Source of the DNA: Gymnopus androsaceus JB14
Lineage: Eukaryota > Basidiomycota > Agaricomycetes > Agaricales > Omphalotaceae
Length of the DNA stretch: 64,000 nucleotides
NCBI GenBank assembly: GCA_009733575.1
Contig: ML769425.1
Span: 62,001-126,000, forward strand
Reading direction: 5' to 3'
Below the pieces are notes generated by a model. It searched no databases. It saw only the letters and a list, made by a program, of their open reading frames with translations, and had not been told where the DNA came from. The position numbers and the translations under genes were made by a program. Shown one piece after another: positions 11,886 to 22,850 of this stretch (its first letter is position 1; every line of letters starts with the position of its first letter).

Positions 11886-12656
11886 GAGTAACTGATTTTC
11901 GGTTCAAAAAGAGTCTAGATCGCTCCAGTAGATCCCTGTCAGCGGAACCTGGAGTATTTAGGTGAATGATAACGCTGAATATTGGAAGATACAAACGTGT
12001 TCTAATAATTTGAGAACGAAGAGAGACAAAGTTAACACAGAACAAGAAACGGGTGAGGTCCAGCCAGTCGCTAGCATTACTCTTATATACATATACCTTT
12101 CTTCATCAGATCAATATCTGGTTGGTTACGATGTGGTACGAGGAGCATCACCTTCCGATGCAAACGGTTCGATGGCGTTGTTGAATGATACTACATCTGT
12201 ATGTGACCCGGTTCAAGCTTAGTTTGTATCTACTTACTCAGACATGAGGAGACTTCCGACTCCTTCGATTAAAAATACGAGGAAGTGATCTTTCTCCAAC
12301 TGGTTTATACACCCTGATTATTCAAAAAACAAACATCGGTCAGCCATCTCTGTTCAACTGTTCAAATCAGAATCATCACACAGTGAGACAAAAACTACCT
12401 GTACTGAGTCGACAGCGGACACCGTCGTTTTCAAACAAGTTGCTGTAGTGTGCTTGATGATCACTGCGGATGGCCACTGTGTAGTCACCGAGTAAACAAC
12501 AAGGATTATTCTTCCGAACAACCCTGTTGGAGGGGCTGTTCGCAAGTAACAACCCTCAAGACTCCGGATGTCACACCGGAGTTCCAGCGGGTCACTAAGG
12601 TCACTTGCGATACAAGTGTTTCTGCTTTGGACTTTACAAGCACTTCTCCCCTTTCT
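11886..12656. other. Probable 5' region of the membrane-protein gene
   Basis: It contains the possible upstream exon noted for the gene at 10,662-11,885 and otherwise no recognisable feature. Confidence 0.3.
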
Positions 12657-13214
12657 TAGGGCTCTTCACCGTATCCGTAGCATACGGTGTACGGACGGTA
12701 CGGTGTCCAACCGTACCGTACCGTAAGCCCTTCAAGAGTCCCGTATTTAACCGTACCGTTACGGCGTATACGGTACTTACAAGGAATGTGTGATTTCCGG
12801 AGCTCTCCAACTATAGAGAGCAATTTAATAGGATTAAAATTGCTTGAATATTACTAAATAAACACTCCTTAATACTTCTACTATTATTTGGGGTGTCCTA
12901 GATGTGTGTTACGCTGGTCACTTCATGTCACATACTATCACACGCGCATATCGTGACTCTTATTCATGGTTCTTGGTCACTATAGCACTTACTAGTAAGT
13001 ATCAAACACTTAAAACCTTTGATACATGTAAAATAAATACTTTGCACAGTGTCTTTGTTGCAGATAAGTGCTTGAGATCACGTGACCTAAAAAGTACCGT
13101 CCATATTCCGTATATGGCCGTATTTTTCCCGTACCGTACCGTGGCAAGAAATTTGGTCCATAAATACGGAAAAATTCTCCGTGCCGTATACGGTACGTAC
13201 GGTGAAGAGCCCTA
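12657..13214. mobile_element. hAT-type MITE, TAGGGCTCTTCACCG family, copy 1
   Basis: The terminal repeats TAGGGCTCTTCACCGTA and, inverted, TAGGGCTCTTCACCGTA are flanked by the 8-bp duplication CCCTTTCT (12,649-12,656 and 13,215-13,222). Eight-base duplications and TAGGG ends point to hAT transposases. The inner DNA near both ends consists mostly of the palindromic motif CGTACCGTA/TACGGTACG. There are no genes. Confidence 0.9.
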
Positions 13215-13398
13215 CCCTTTCTTACTACTTATAGCTGCAGCTACTATATCATGCTGTGGCACCTTTGTGTAAACACATACCGGATATCCACAACCTATTT
13301 ATGTACTACTTAGTAGGTACTTTGTAGGTTGTACTATTTATGTGCACGTTAGATATTAAGCACGCATGCGTTCAAGTTACGTGCCTGTATCAAAATTA

Positions 13399-13404
13399 CA
13401 CACA

Positions 13405-13446
<42 letters not shown>
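13399..13446. repeat. CA dinucleotide microsatellite
   Basis: A run of about 22 CA units with one TACA interruption. It lies in DNA without a supported gene (13,223-14,456). Confidence 0.9.
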
Positions 13447-13451
<5 letters not shown>

Positions 13452-14019
13452 TCAGTGCGCAACTCAAATATTAGATAAGACTTGGTCAGTCACATGCACC
13501 TGATACGTCGCCCTTGTTTCTGTTAGAATTCGTATCAGCTGGTCAAGCTGGATACAGCAACGGGACATTGGAGTCCTGTAGATCAGCAATAGGGATACAT
13601 ACCGGAAAGTAACAAAAATCTGCTCAGCAGATTTTTGGACTGATACACTAACAATTGGTCCATGTTTTGATGACACAGAAAGCCAGACTGAAACACAGAT
13701 TTTCAGCCAGGTGGAAACTAACTGAAAAGGGATGATTTGGCTCACAATTTAATACAGTGATGAGTTAGATTTGTGCTAGGTTTGAAAACCAACCAAACAA
13801 CACTCACCCTAATCAGATTCAATCTGAAAGGTTTAATTTAATGTGAGGAAGGAGGTTGTTAAAGGTTCCCTCAACTACTAATTGATTTGAAGAGAAAAGC
13901 ACTTGACAGTGGCACAGGCAGTGCAAATGAACAAGGTTTGTATTGGAGGAAGGTTTTGAAAAGCCAACTAACATACAATAACATACGATGATGCACTGAA
14001 CAAATTGGAGGGGAAAGCA

Positions 14020-14190
14020 AACACCAAAGCATGGGTCAAGTACACCAACTCAACAAATGACTTTGCATATCCACACAAACACCAAGGCACAGGTCAAGTA
14101 CACCAACTCAACAAATGACTTTGCATATCCGAGGTGAAACACCCAAGCATGGGTCAAGTATGCTGACTCAACAAACGACTTGGCGTGAAT
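14020..14190. repeat. Tandem repeat, about 60 bp x 2.5
   Basis: The unit contains GGTCAAGTACACCAACTCAA and ACTTTGCATATCC, with starts near 14,034, 14,093 and 14,153. The third copy is diverged (GGTCAAGTATGCTGACTCAA). No coding sense is apparent. Confidence 0.75.
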
Positions 14191-14456
14191 TGAGAGCCTT
14201 TACATTGCCGCGCAATGATACTCCAACTCTCAGGGAATCCTGCGAGTTACCTAACAAGCTTATACAACCACCATGCAAGTCACTCAAGTAGGTGTTTTTA
14301 ACACACTCAGTGAAGGCAGGCAAGAGGTAGAATCTGTTGGTAAGCTAGCTAACACTCCGAGAAGCTTCCTCACAAAAACTACACCAAGCCAACACTTGGG
14401 TCCAAGACCTTCCTAATCAACAATGGGCTTGTTGAGATTGGCACATTAGGCTCCAC

Positions 14457-15258
14457 TAGAGATGGGCACGAATAGCAAATATTTGGAAATATTCATGGAT
14501 ATTTGGTATTCATTATTCGTGAATAGAGTAATTGTTTTGATGAATATATCCATGACACGAATGTTTACTCGAGTGGAAATATCTGTTTCAGAACCACAAA
14601 TATTCATGGTCATTTAATTGCAAATATTCACGAATACTTGTAGATAGCTAATACTCGACTTGGGCATAGAAATAACAACTTAAAAGTACTTATAAGTTCA
14701 CTATTAGTACTCAATACGTATCAAAATGGCTACAATACATATATACAATTTTGGCATGTCCGGGAATTGAACTCAGCTGGTTAGCTATTGTCGGAAGGCC
14801 TGACCTTAATCCAGAGTCAGCGCCAACAACCACTTACAACCACTAAGCCATATGGATTTTGTTACATTTACCTAACCATACATGTATATACCTATCCAAA
14901 CAATGTTCCAAAACTTATACTAAGTTTATTTATCCATAAATGTACTTAAACAGCTAAGTACATAAGTCAATTATAATTTTTTTTGAATATAACTTTTTCA
15001 ATGAATACTGGCTACCCGGAAAAGTAACCGGAATGTTTGCTGGCCAGCCTGGCACAAAAAATTCCGATTAATTTTCCAGGTAGTGAGTATATTTGAGTAT
15101 TTGTCCTGAAATACTTGTATTCATGTATATTCGTTACTTGAGTGTTTATAACTGAAGATACTCGAGTATTTATCCGAGTATAAATGGTTGATTTTGTAAG
15201 TAAATATTTGTGACATGAATGACGAATATACTTGAGTACATATTCGTGCCCACCTCTA
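14457..15258. mobile_element. hAT-type MITE, TAGAGATGGGCACGAATA family
   Basis: The left end is TAGAGATGGGCACGAATA; the right end, inverted, is TAGAGGTGGGCACGAATA. The 8-bp duplication GGCTCCAC is at 14,449-14,456 and 15,259-15,266. Both subterminal zones are filled with CGAATATTC/ATTCGTGAATA-type repeats. The centre holds a tRNA-like segment on the minus strand. No transposase. Confidence 0.9.
14755..14860 (-). ncRNA. Possible tRNA-like or SINE-type Pol III unit
   Basis: On the minus strand TGGCTTAGTGGTT (rc of 14,838-14,850) matches an A box, and 66 bases further on GAGTTCAATTCCC (rc of 14,762-14,774) matches a B box. A full cloverleaf does not form convincingly, since the T stem has mismatches, so a working tRNA is unlikely. 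A tRNA-derived SINE piece captured by the surrounding hAT element is the best reading. Confidence 0.35.
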
Positions 15259-15266
15259 GGCTCCAC

Positions 15267-16982
15267 ATGTGGCCCTAAGACTGATGTGACCTCTCTCCGA
15301 GATGCAAACCAGGAATGCTCGACTTAATAGCTGGGAAGTAGAATGAATTGCCTCAGTATTATTGAGGTTACAAGAAAATTACCCATTTCAAAGGTTGTAG
15401 AGGATGATGCAGACACGTCTGAGCATGTAAAAATCACTACAGGTCCTAAGATAGAACTGCATTTCAGGTAGCAAGTCTAACTTGATTTGCTACATAGAAT
15501 GTAGCTACCCTTATATACTGGTACATCTCGGAAAAATACTAAAACAAAGAAATAATATGAAAGAGATTGAGACATGTCCATAAATGTAAAATAATAAATA
15601 ATCTTCCTCAATAAATCATCTTGGCACACCCAATCTTGGGGAAATTCATAACCCGGAATGGCAATGCTTGGAATTTGGTCCTAGATGAACTTGAGTCACT
15701 TTCTTTTGCCTCAGAAACTGTGCAGGTCCTCCAAATTTATGACTTGGTGAAGTTCTATGGTGTTCAAAAACATTCCATGAACAGCCCTTGGAAGTGTATC
15801 CATCTTTGCCTTGCCAATAGTGAGCTAGACATTATGTCTAGTTCTGTGTGGACTCAAGCCTAGATGCCTTGTAGCACTCCAATCTCGGAACAACAACACT
15901 GAAGCTTGGACAGGAATTATTCCTAGTCATTCCTTGCTCTAAGAGTGATTGTGATGAGGTTGATCAGGTGGCCACGTTGGTGATGCTGCGGCACCCTCTA
16001 GCAATGCGCAACCAAAAAAACACACCATCAATTACACTTGCCTCGGAGTCCTAACTGAGCCTCGGGCATCCAGCTAGTACAATATTTGGTCTCGGAGAGT
16101 TTTAGCTCGCCTGGATGATTCTGTTATCCTTGTTGCTTTTATCATCTCAGTCAAGAGACTTATGACATTGTGGGAGTGTTTCCATTCATCACTGCAGCTC
16201 CGGGCCAGAGTTACCAAACATTCCGTGACAAGATTGCCTAGGCAAGCTTTCATCTGGTCAAGAGTTTTCATCTCGGCAGAGTAACATTGTAAATTTTGTA
16301 TAACCAACTCCTTGGGCTGCACCAAGTGCTGCCTCGGAAACTTCAATCCCTTGGGTATGTCTTTTGATTTTCTAGCCTAGTAATAATTATATGTGGGCTT
16401 GGAATTAGAGATGTTGACAAGTCAGAGTCTTTGGGAGGTACCTGCAGGTTTATCCGTGGGAAAACCCATGGGTTAGATGATCCGCAGATCCAACTCATTG
16501 AGGGTCACAGATCACTGACGGTTCATGGGTCAGCCTCCTGGGAAATCACAGACCTGTAGCAGGTACCTGCGTTTTTTTTTTGCATTCGCAAGGACCATGG
16601 TCTATAGGAGAAATAACTTCACTTTCATAGATTGTGTCAAGTTACTCAAATACAAAGAACAAAAAAGAATTGCATTTTGTACATTCAATTGCTTATTACA
16701 ATTACAAACAAGGTAAAGAGGTGATGTTACAATTACACAGTATGATCATCAGCTAATACAACTGTTGAAATTCTGATCCTCCACCACATTGACAGGAAGA
16801 AGATCAGGGAGATCATCCTCCTCCTCCGCCACTGCACTCTCAATGCCTTTTCCCAAGATGGCAAGGACAAAACTAATGCATGGGAAGAGCTGCAAGCTAT
16901 TGCAGAACTGATGCACCTGAATGGAGATGAGGTTGTTGAGATTCAATTAAACAGTTGCAGCAGAATATGTGCACCAAACACA
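15267..16982. other. Intergenic; fragments only
   Basis: A minus-strand frame of 90 residues (16,074-16,346) and a plus-strand frame (15,621-15,863) are open, but I recognise neither. Positions 16,400-16,575 hold CCATGGGTT, GATCCGCAGATCC and ACCTGC motifs that may be another decayed motif-rich element. No ends could be found. Confidence 0.3.
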
Positions 16983-16987
16983 ATTTG

Positions 16988-17310
16988 TGTTAAATGTTGA
17001 CGGGCGTTTAGTGTGGCGCTGTATGTTTGGTTTGGCTTTCCTTTTCGGGTTCTATGTTCTTATTTGGTAATCTTTATTTGTTTACCGACGTGACCTATTT
17101 TCCATACTATATAAAGCTGGGCACATCAATTTCCCGCTTCCCTCAGTTCCATCATTATGACTGAGGGTAAGCTTCTTACTTCTACTTTCTCTTTCATTAT
17201 TGACTTTACCTATAGCCCTTGTTGTATTCATCGCGTCTATAGGTAATAAACAGTTCCATCATTACGACTGAGGCCCTCGTTGTATTCATCGCGTCTATAG
17301 GAATTTCACA
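16988..17310 (+). repeat. Copia 1 5' LTR with promoter and doubled leader
   Basis: TATATAAAG lies at 17,108-17,116. A likely start region, CCCTCAGTTCC, lies about 30 bases downstream (17,140-17,150). Leader copy A is 17,144-17,166 plus 17,216-17,243, split by an intron (17,167-17,215). Leader copy B, 17,251-17,301, is the same 51 bases with the intron exactly absent. Its differences from the 3' LTR are all transitions at CpG sites. Confidence 0.9.
17167..17215 (+). other. 49-nt intron inside the copia 1 LTR leader
   Basis: It begins GTAAGC, ends CCTATAG and has TTGAC near the 3' end as a possible branch site. Removing it gives ...GACTGAGG/CCCTCG..., exactly the sequence found undivided at 17,251-17,301. 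The 3' LTR has the same intron at 21,993-22,041. Confidence 0.85.
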
Positions 17311-17446
17311 GATTCGCAGTCAGAATCGCTGTTCTGTATCTCGCCAAATAGACTCTGGGTTTTACCTTCACTGCCTCGCCGTTGTCGAAATTTGTCTTTC
17401 TCGCCGTTGCCAAAACTTTATCCTTATCCTCTTTATCCTTTCAAAT
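17311..17446 (+). promoter_or_regulatory. Copia 1 leader and possible primer-binding site
   Basis: Immediately after the LTR the sequence is GATTCGCAGTCAGAA. Its complement, CTGACTGCGAATC, resembles an anticodon arm of the tRNA-Arg type rather than a tRNA 3' end. Priming by an internal tRNA fragment, as in copia, is possible. A set of host tRNA genes would be needed to test it. Confidence 0.35.
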
Positions 17447-20400
17447 ATGAGTTCAATGCCGTCCAGTCAACTTCCGTCTCTTATTTCGTTCCCCGAGAAA
17501 AAGCAACTGAAAGGTGCTTCGAATTGGGCCACCTTCTGTGATCACGTCAAGAGCGTTGCTCGTTCCTATGGGATGACTGGATACCTCCTCGGATCCATCA
17601 TCTGTCCCGCTCAAAACGCTGCTCCCGCTGTCCTCGCTGCCGGAACCACTCAAGCTGCTGTCGTTGTTCCTGTCGCCACGCCTGTCAATTCGCAAAACCC
17701 TTCCGATCAGGAATGGGAGCTTCGGGATGGTCGTCTCGCTGGAATCATTTACCAAAATATTCGCGATCCCTGTTCAATTAATCTGGGTGCTGAACTCACT
17801 GCGAACCAGATGTGGGTCAAGCTGTCTGGCGAATAAGATAAACAAAGTGCAGCTAATCGGACTCTTGCTACGGAACGTCTTCGTCAGCTCAAGTACGTTG
17901 AGGGGACGCCCTTTGAGAAGCATTTCGGTGCCTTGGAAGCTCTACGTCAGGATGCCTCGGATGCTGGATGCACAGTCACCGATGACGAGCTCCGTGGATA
18001 TTTCCTTAGTTCCTTGCCGATTCCTTCCCATCTCTGGATTATTCAGAATCATGGATCTCGAACGTACAAGGAGATCAAGCAATTCTTGGAGGAGTACGAC
18101 GTCCAGCTTCGTCTTGCTGGAGGCTTCAAATCCGATGGGTTGTCCGCTCTTGCCACAGTCACGAATACCGCGTATGCACAGAAGCCATTCGTTTGCGAGA
18201 ACTGCAAGCGTTCTGGCCACAGTCAGAAGCAATGCTGGTCGCCTGGTGGTGGTGCCGAGCACCGTGCTCCTGCCTGGTGGAAACAGGGTGTCGAATCGAA
18301 CAGGCCTGCTGCCGCTGCAGTCGCTGGGAGTTCTTCCGTCACAGAGCACATCGTCGCTGCTGCTACTTACGATTTCGGTTGCAGTGGTGCGTTTGGTACT
18401 CCAGTTCATGCTGCGGTAACTGACTCGAACCTCTTTAGACGCAGAGGGGAAAGCATTGCCGTGGTAGAAAATGACTGGTTGTACGATACGCTACCTACTG
18501 TTCTCATGTCTACAGTATCCTCATCTTTGTTTCCTTCAATTGAACGCGTTCCCACCTATATCGACAGTGCCGCTTCTGAATGGTGCATTCGTGATAAGTC
18601 ATTGTTCATCGAATACACTCCTGTTCGTATTGTGGGTCGGATGGCTACGGAAGGAGAGGGTGGTCAATTCGTTATTGAAGGCAGAGGAATCGTTGAATTG
18701 CACGTACGAACGTCTAGCGGGGTTGTGAACAAACTGCGTTTTCCCGCTTCGCATACCCCTTCGTTCTCAATGAACCTGTTGTCGCTCCCAGCTATGGACG
18801 TTCTGGGTTATCGAGGGACGTGGGGGAGTGGTATCTTGACGGTTGCTGATAAGACTGGGAAGGTAGTGGTGGATGGCAAATTGGCTTCTGAGAAAGCACG
18901 TCACCGTTTATACGAGGTGGACGTTGTCAGTGTGGAGCCACCTGTGGTGGCAGTTACCATTAAGTCTCGGTCGATGAATGTGCCTTGCTCATTGGAAATG
19001 TGGCACATCCACTTCGGGCATGTGGATATAAACGTCGTCCGCATGATGTCGAAGAAGGGCTTGGTTGGTGGGTTGAATATCTCGGATATGACGGTGTGCG
19101 GAAAGTGTGAGGTCTGCTTGTTGACGAAGGCTACTAGAAGACCGTTCGATGCGGTTGTTATCCCATCATTGGAACCTTTGGATTGCGTTAGTCTCGACTT
19201 GTGGGGGAGAGCAAGAACTACCAGTCTCAGTGGTGCAGTCTACATGCTGCTAGCTTGCGACGACGGTACAGGCATACCGTTTCCATATTTCTCCGCCACA
19301 AAGGACGCTCCAAAGATCTTGTCGTTGGTAAAAGTCTTCATCGCTTTGGCTGAGACCCAAACGGGGAGGAAAGTACGTGTTTTTCGTATCGACCTTGGTC
19401 GAGAATTTGACAACAAATGGTTTGAAGATTTTTGCAATGAGAAGGGTATTGTCATCGAGCGCGTTCCTAAAGACTCTTCAGCTGCAAACGGACAAGTAGA
19501 ACGAGCAAACCGTACCATTATCGAAGGTACTCGTGCCATGTTGGAGGATTCTGACCTCGATAAAAGGTTCTGGGCGGAGGCTGCTGCTGCTCAATGTTAT
19601 ATTAGAGGGTTTATTCCTACCATGCGGCATCCTGGACAGGTTCCCTGGCAGAAGTGGAAACGATCTGACACTCTTGACGTCTCGCATCTACGAAAGTGGG
19701 GGTCGAAGGTTTGGGTTAAGGATCTGGATCACAAGGAGGGGAAACTGGGTCAACAAGCTTGGCGTGGCTTTATGGTTGGTTACCTTGGTGCACGAGGTTA
19801 TAGAGTTTACGATCCCAATAGGAAAAGCGTCTATTTGGTTAGGGACGTAGTCTTCGAGGAAGGAACACCGAGAAGGACTCAGCGTGTTGAAACAGGTCCG
19901 GCGGATGACGAAGAAGCTTTTGAGGTAGAGCTTGCTGGTCGCGATCCTGTTGAAGAACATCCGCGGACCCCAGAAGACGTTGGACAAGCTCTTGAAGTAC
20001 CTCCAGAGACTCCTCGACGTTCGAGTCGAGTCTCCGTTCCCTCACCTGCGCTCTTACGCTCAATCGACTACTTGAGGGACAAAGAGGGTGCGAAAGCCGA
20101 CGAGCTCGAGTGGGCAAATATAGCTGTCCTTGCTGTCAACATTATGGAAGATGAACGTAGACAGAGGGAAAATGAAGAAACTGTTTTGGCCTTGGCTAGT
20201 GCTGTAAAAGGGGGCGGTGATATCGTGATTCCGTTGTCGTACAGAGAGGCCATGCGTGAACCTGAGAAGTGGGGTCCAGCCATGGAGGCCGAGATAAAGG
20301 GCCTGAAAGATCGAGAGGTTTGGAAGCTTGTCGACGCTCCAGAAGGTGTCCGCATACTAGAGGGTATGTGGGTATACGATTTGAAGGTAGATGGGGAAGG

Positions 20401-21826
20401 AAAAGTTTTGAAAACTAAAGCGCGTTACGTCGCTAGAGGCGATATGCAAATTGCGGGTGTGGACTACGAGAAGAGTTGGTCGATGGTCGCGCGTGTGGAG
20501 TCGGTTTGTATGCTTATGGCGGTCGCAGTTGGCCTCGGACTGGAGATGAGTCAATGGGATTTCTCGTTGGCCTACTTGAACGGGACTTTGCCAAAGGATC
20601 CGCCAGTTTATATGCGTCAGCCTACCGGTTTTGCTCAGATGGGGGAGGAGGCGAAAGTGTGTCTGATGCAAAGACCTCTATATGGAATGGTACAAGCAGG
20701 CCATATTTGGTACAACGAACTAGAGGACCAGTTCAAGAAACTGGGCTTCAAGTCCTCACGCGCCGATCCTTGCATTCGATCTCGATTCGACCCTGCTTCT
20801 GGTCGTAGGACCATTGCGTCCGTCCACACCGACGATATTTTTGCGGCTTCGACAGATAGAAAGGAAGCGGAGAATGCAATTCATGGCTTCAGAATCTGGG
20901 ACCTGAAGGACGTCAAGGATAAGAATGTCCTCCTTGGATTAACTATCGATTACTTGCCAGATGGTTCAATTGGCGTTACGCAAGCCCCGTTCTTCCTCAA
21001 AGCTTTCAAATACTTTGGTATTCTCGACGATCTTCAACCACTGTATACTCCATTCCCTCCCAGCTACTCTATACCTGCGAGAGGGAAACGATCGAAGGAG
21101 GATGACGCGTTCATGAACGACAAGCCATACCGAGGTTTACTGGGTTGTTGCCAATGGGGGAGTGGATGCAGCAGACCGGACATTAGTTTCGCATGTTCGA
21201 GTCTGGCGACGGTTCAAAATGAACCGTTCCCCGAGGATTGGGACCTCCTCATCAAACTATGCCGTTATATTCTAACGACAGTGCATTACGGAGTGAAGTA
21301 TAAACCTTGCGTGGATAAGAAGGTTACGACGGTGGGCTATTCGGATGCGGATTGGGCTGGTTGCAAAGCTACGCGTCGGTCGACCTCTGGATATATATTC
21401 TTGATGAATGGTTGTCCTGTGGCGTGGGCTTCGAAGAAGCAAAATTTAGTTTCCTTGTCGTCGACGGAATTGGAGTATATTGCATTAGCAAAATGCGTTC
21501 AGCAAGCTATCTGGATGGCGAGTTGGTTACGAGAGGTGGACTTGGACATGGGAGGACCGATGGGTTTGCTGGTTGACAACCTAGGAGCGATTGCGTTGTC
21601 GGAGACGACGAAGGGGCACAACTTGGCCAAGCACATTGACATCCGGTACTTCTTTATTCGGGACGCTGTCAAGGAAGGACAGGTATCCATGTATCCGGTG
21701 GCGTCTTCTCAGAACCTTGCGGACATTATGACCAAGTCGTTATCCAGGGAGAAGCATCATCGCATTGTGACTGCATTGGGTTTGGATTGGTGGTATAACG
21801 ACGCCAGGGGGAGTGTTAAATGTTGA
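17447..21826 (+). pseudogene. Copia 1 Gag-Pol polyprotein, one in-frame stop
   Basis: One frame of 1,460 codons is interrupted only by TAA at 17,834-17,836 in gag. Domains in order: Gag; zinc knuckle CENCKRSGHSQKQC (near 18,190); protease with IDSAAS in place of the usual DSGAS; GAG-pre-integrase HIHFGH...CGKCEVC; integrase DLWG, RIDLGREF and VERANRT (Asp, Asp, Glu); reverse transcriptase with VHTDDI where most copia elements have YVDD; RNase H SDADWAGC, STELEYIA, LVDN and AKHIDIRYFFIRD. Copies without the stop would probably be active. Whether HTDD supports full polymerase activity is uncertain; the second Asp pair is kept. Confidence 0.92.
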
Positions 21827-22136
21827 CGGGCGTTTAGTGTGGCGCCGTATGTTTGGTTTGGCTTTCCTTTTCGGGTTCTATGTTCTTATTTGGTAATCTT
21901 TATTTGTTTACCGACGTGACCTATTTTCCGTACTATATAAAGCTGGGCACGTCGATTTCCCGCTTCCCTCAGTTCCATCATTACGACTGAGGGTAAGCTT
22001 CTTACTTCTACTTTCTCTTTCATTATTGACTTTACCTATAGCCCTCGTTGTATTCATCGCATCTATAGGTAATAAACAGTTCCATCATTACGACTGAGGC
22101 CCTCGTTGTATTCATCGCGTCTATAGGAATTTCACA
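21814..22136 (+). repeat. Copia 1 3' LTR
   Basis: Same length as the 5' LTR with 7 substitutions. In six of them the 5' LTR has the TG or CA form, and in one the 3' LTR does. It holds the same intron and intronless leader pair. Confidence 0.95.
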
Positions 22137-22141
22137 ATTTG

Positions 22142-22850
22142 AACCCCTGACTACTATCATGGAAGTCATCATTGAAATAGGGACTGAACATGGAAAGAAA
22201 GGTGTTTTGGAATTGGGAGTAGTTGAGATTAAATGGGGGATGATTTACACGTATGGTTGAAACATAAATGCTGACAAATTTTGCCACTTGCAAGGAGTCC
22301 ACCTCAATAAATAGAAATTAGTAAAAAGAGAGACTCTAAGATAAAAAAAACCAACACACTGCGAATGCCTCCTGCAGATCTGATAATGATGGTTGTTGAA
22401 TAATCAGAAGCTCCTGAAATAGCAGCAGCATGTCAATATCAAATACTGCATGAAGTATGGCAGTTGAGATGGTCAACTCATTAGAAGTGGTGTAGATCTA
22501 TTGAATAGTTAGCAATTCCTCTGACTCTTATACAAGATGGGCTATATACTCACTGACATCTTGTAGATGAAGATCCAAGTATTAGCGCAATGAAATGAAA
22601 GAACTGGTTAGAGTTTGACAAAGGGCGGGAAGCAAATAAAAGGTAGAGAGGGAGATTTCGGATGCTTGCATCAAGACTTATCTCCATTATATACCAGACA
22701 CCCATCATGAGTTACCTACCGCAATCGAGAGTTAGTTGCCCAAAAAATGACATTGCCGATCATCGGATCACGGATACCGGTGATCCTTGCCTCAACTCTT
22801 CGGAGGGCTTCCGAATTATTAATTCTTTACATGTATCGATACTATCATTA
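22142..22850. other. Intergenic, nothing recognised
   Basis: AT-rich DNA without a supported gene. Confidence 0.4.

Larger units (their letters stand above)
16988..22136 (+). mobile_element. Ty1/copia LTR retrotransposon 1, complete
   Basis: The two LTRs are 323 bp each (16,988-17,310 and 21,814-22,136), with TG...CA ends and the 5-bp target duplication ATTTG (16,983-16,987 and 22,137-22,141). A G-rich tract (AGGGGGAG) precedes the 3' LTR. The internal frame has the copia order: protease, integrase, reverse transcriptase, RNase H. The LTRs differ at only 7 positions, so the insertion is fairly young. Confidence 0.97.

Noticed and set aside
11267..11895. Open frames opposite and out of frame with the Ser/Thr-rich gene
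   Set aside because: They mirror its low-complexity codons; only the minus-strand frame continues in phase into a membrane span.
12657..13214. TA target duplication for the TAGGGCTC elements
   Set aside because: The first impression of TA was replaced by exact 8-bp duplications outside TAGGG...CCCTA in both copies.
13399..13446. CA run as a possible CRISPR-like or regulatory array
   Set aside because: A simple microsatellite without spacers; this is eukaryotic DNA and no CRISPR array is expected or seen.
14755..14860. Functional tRNA gene
   Set aside because: Boxes fit but acceptor and T stems do not pair well; listed only as tRNA-like.
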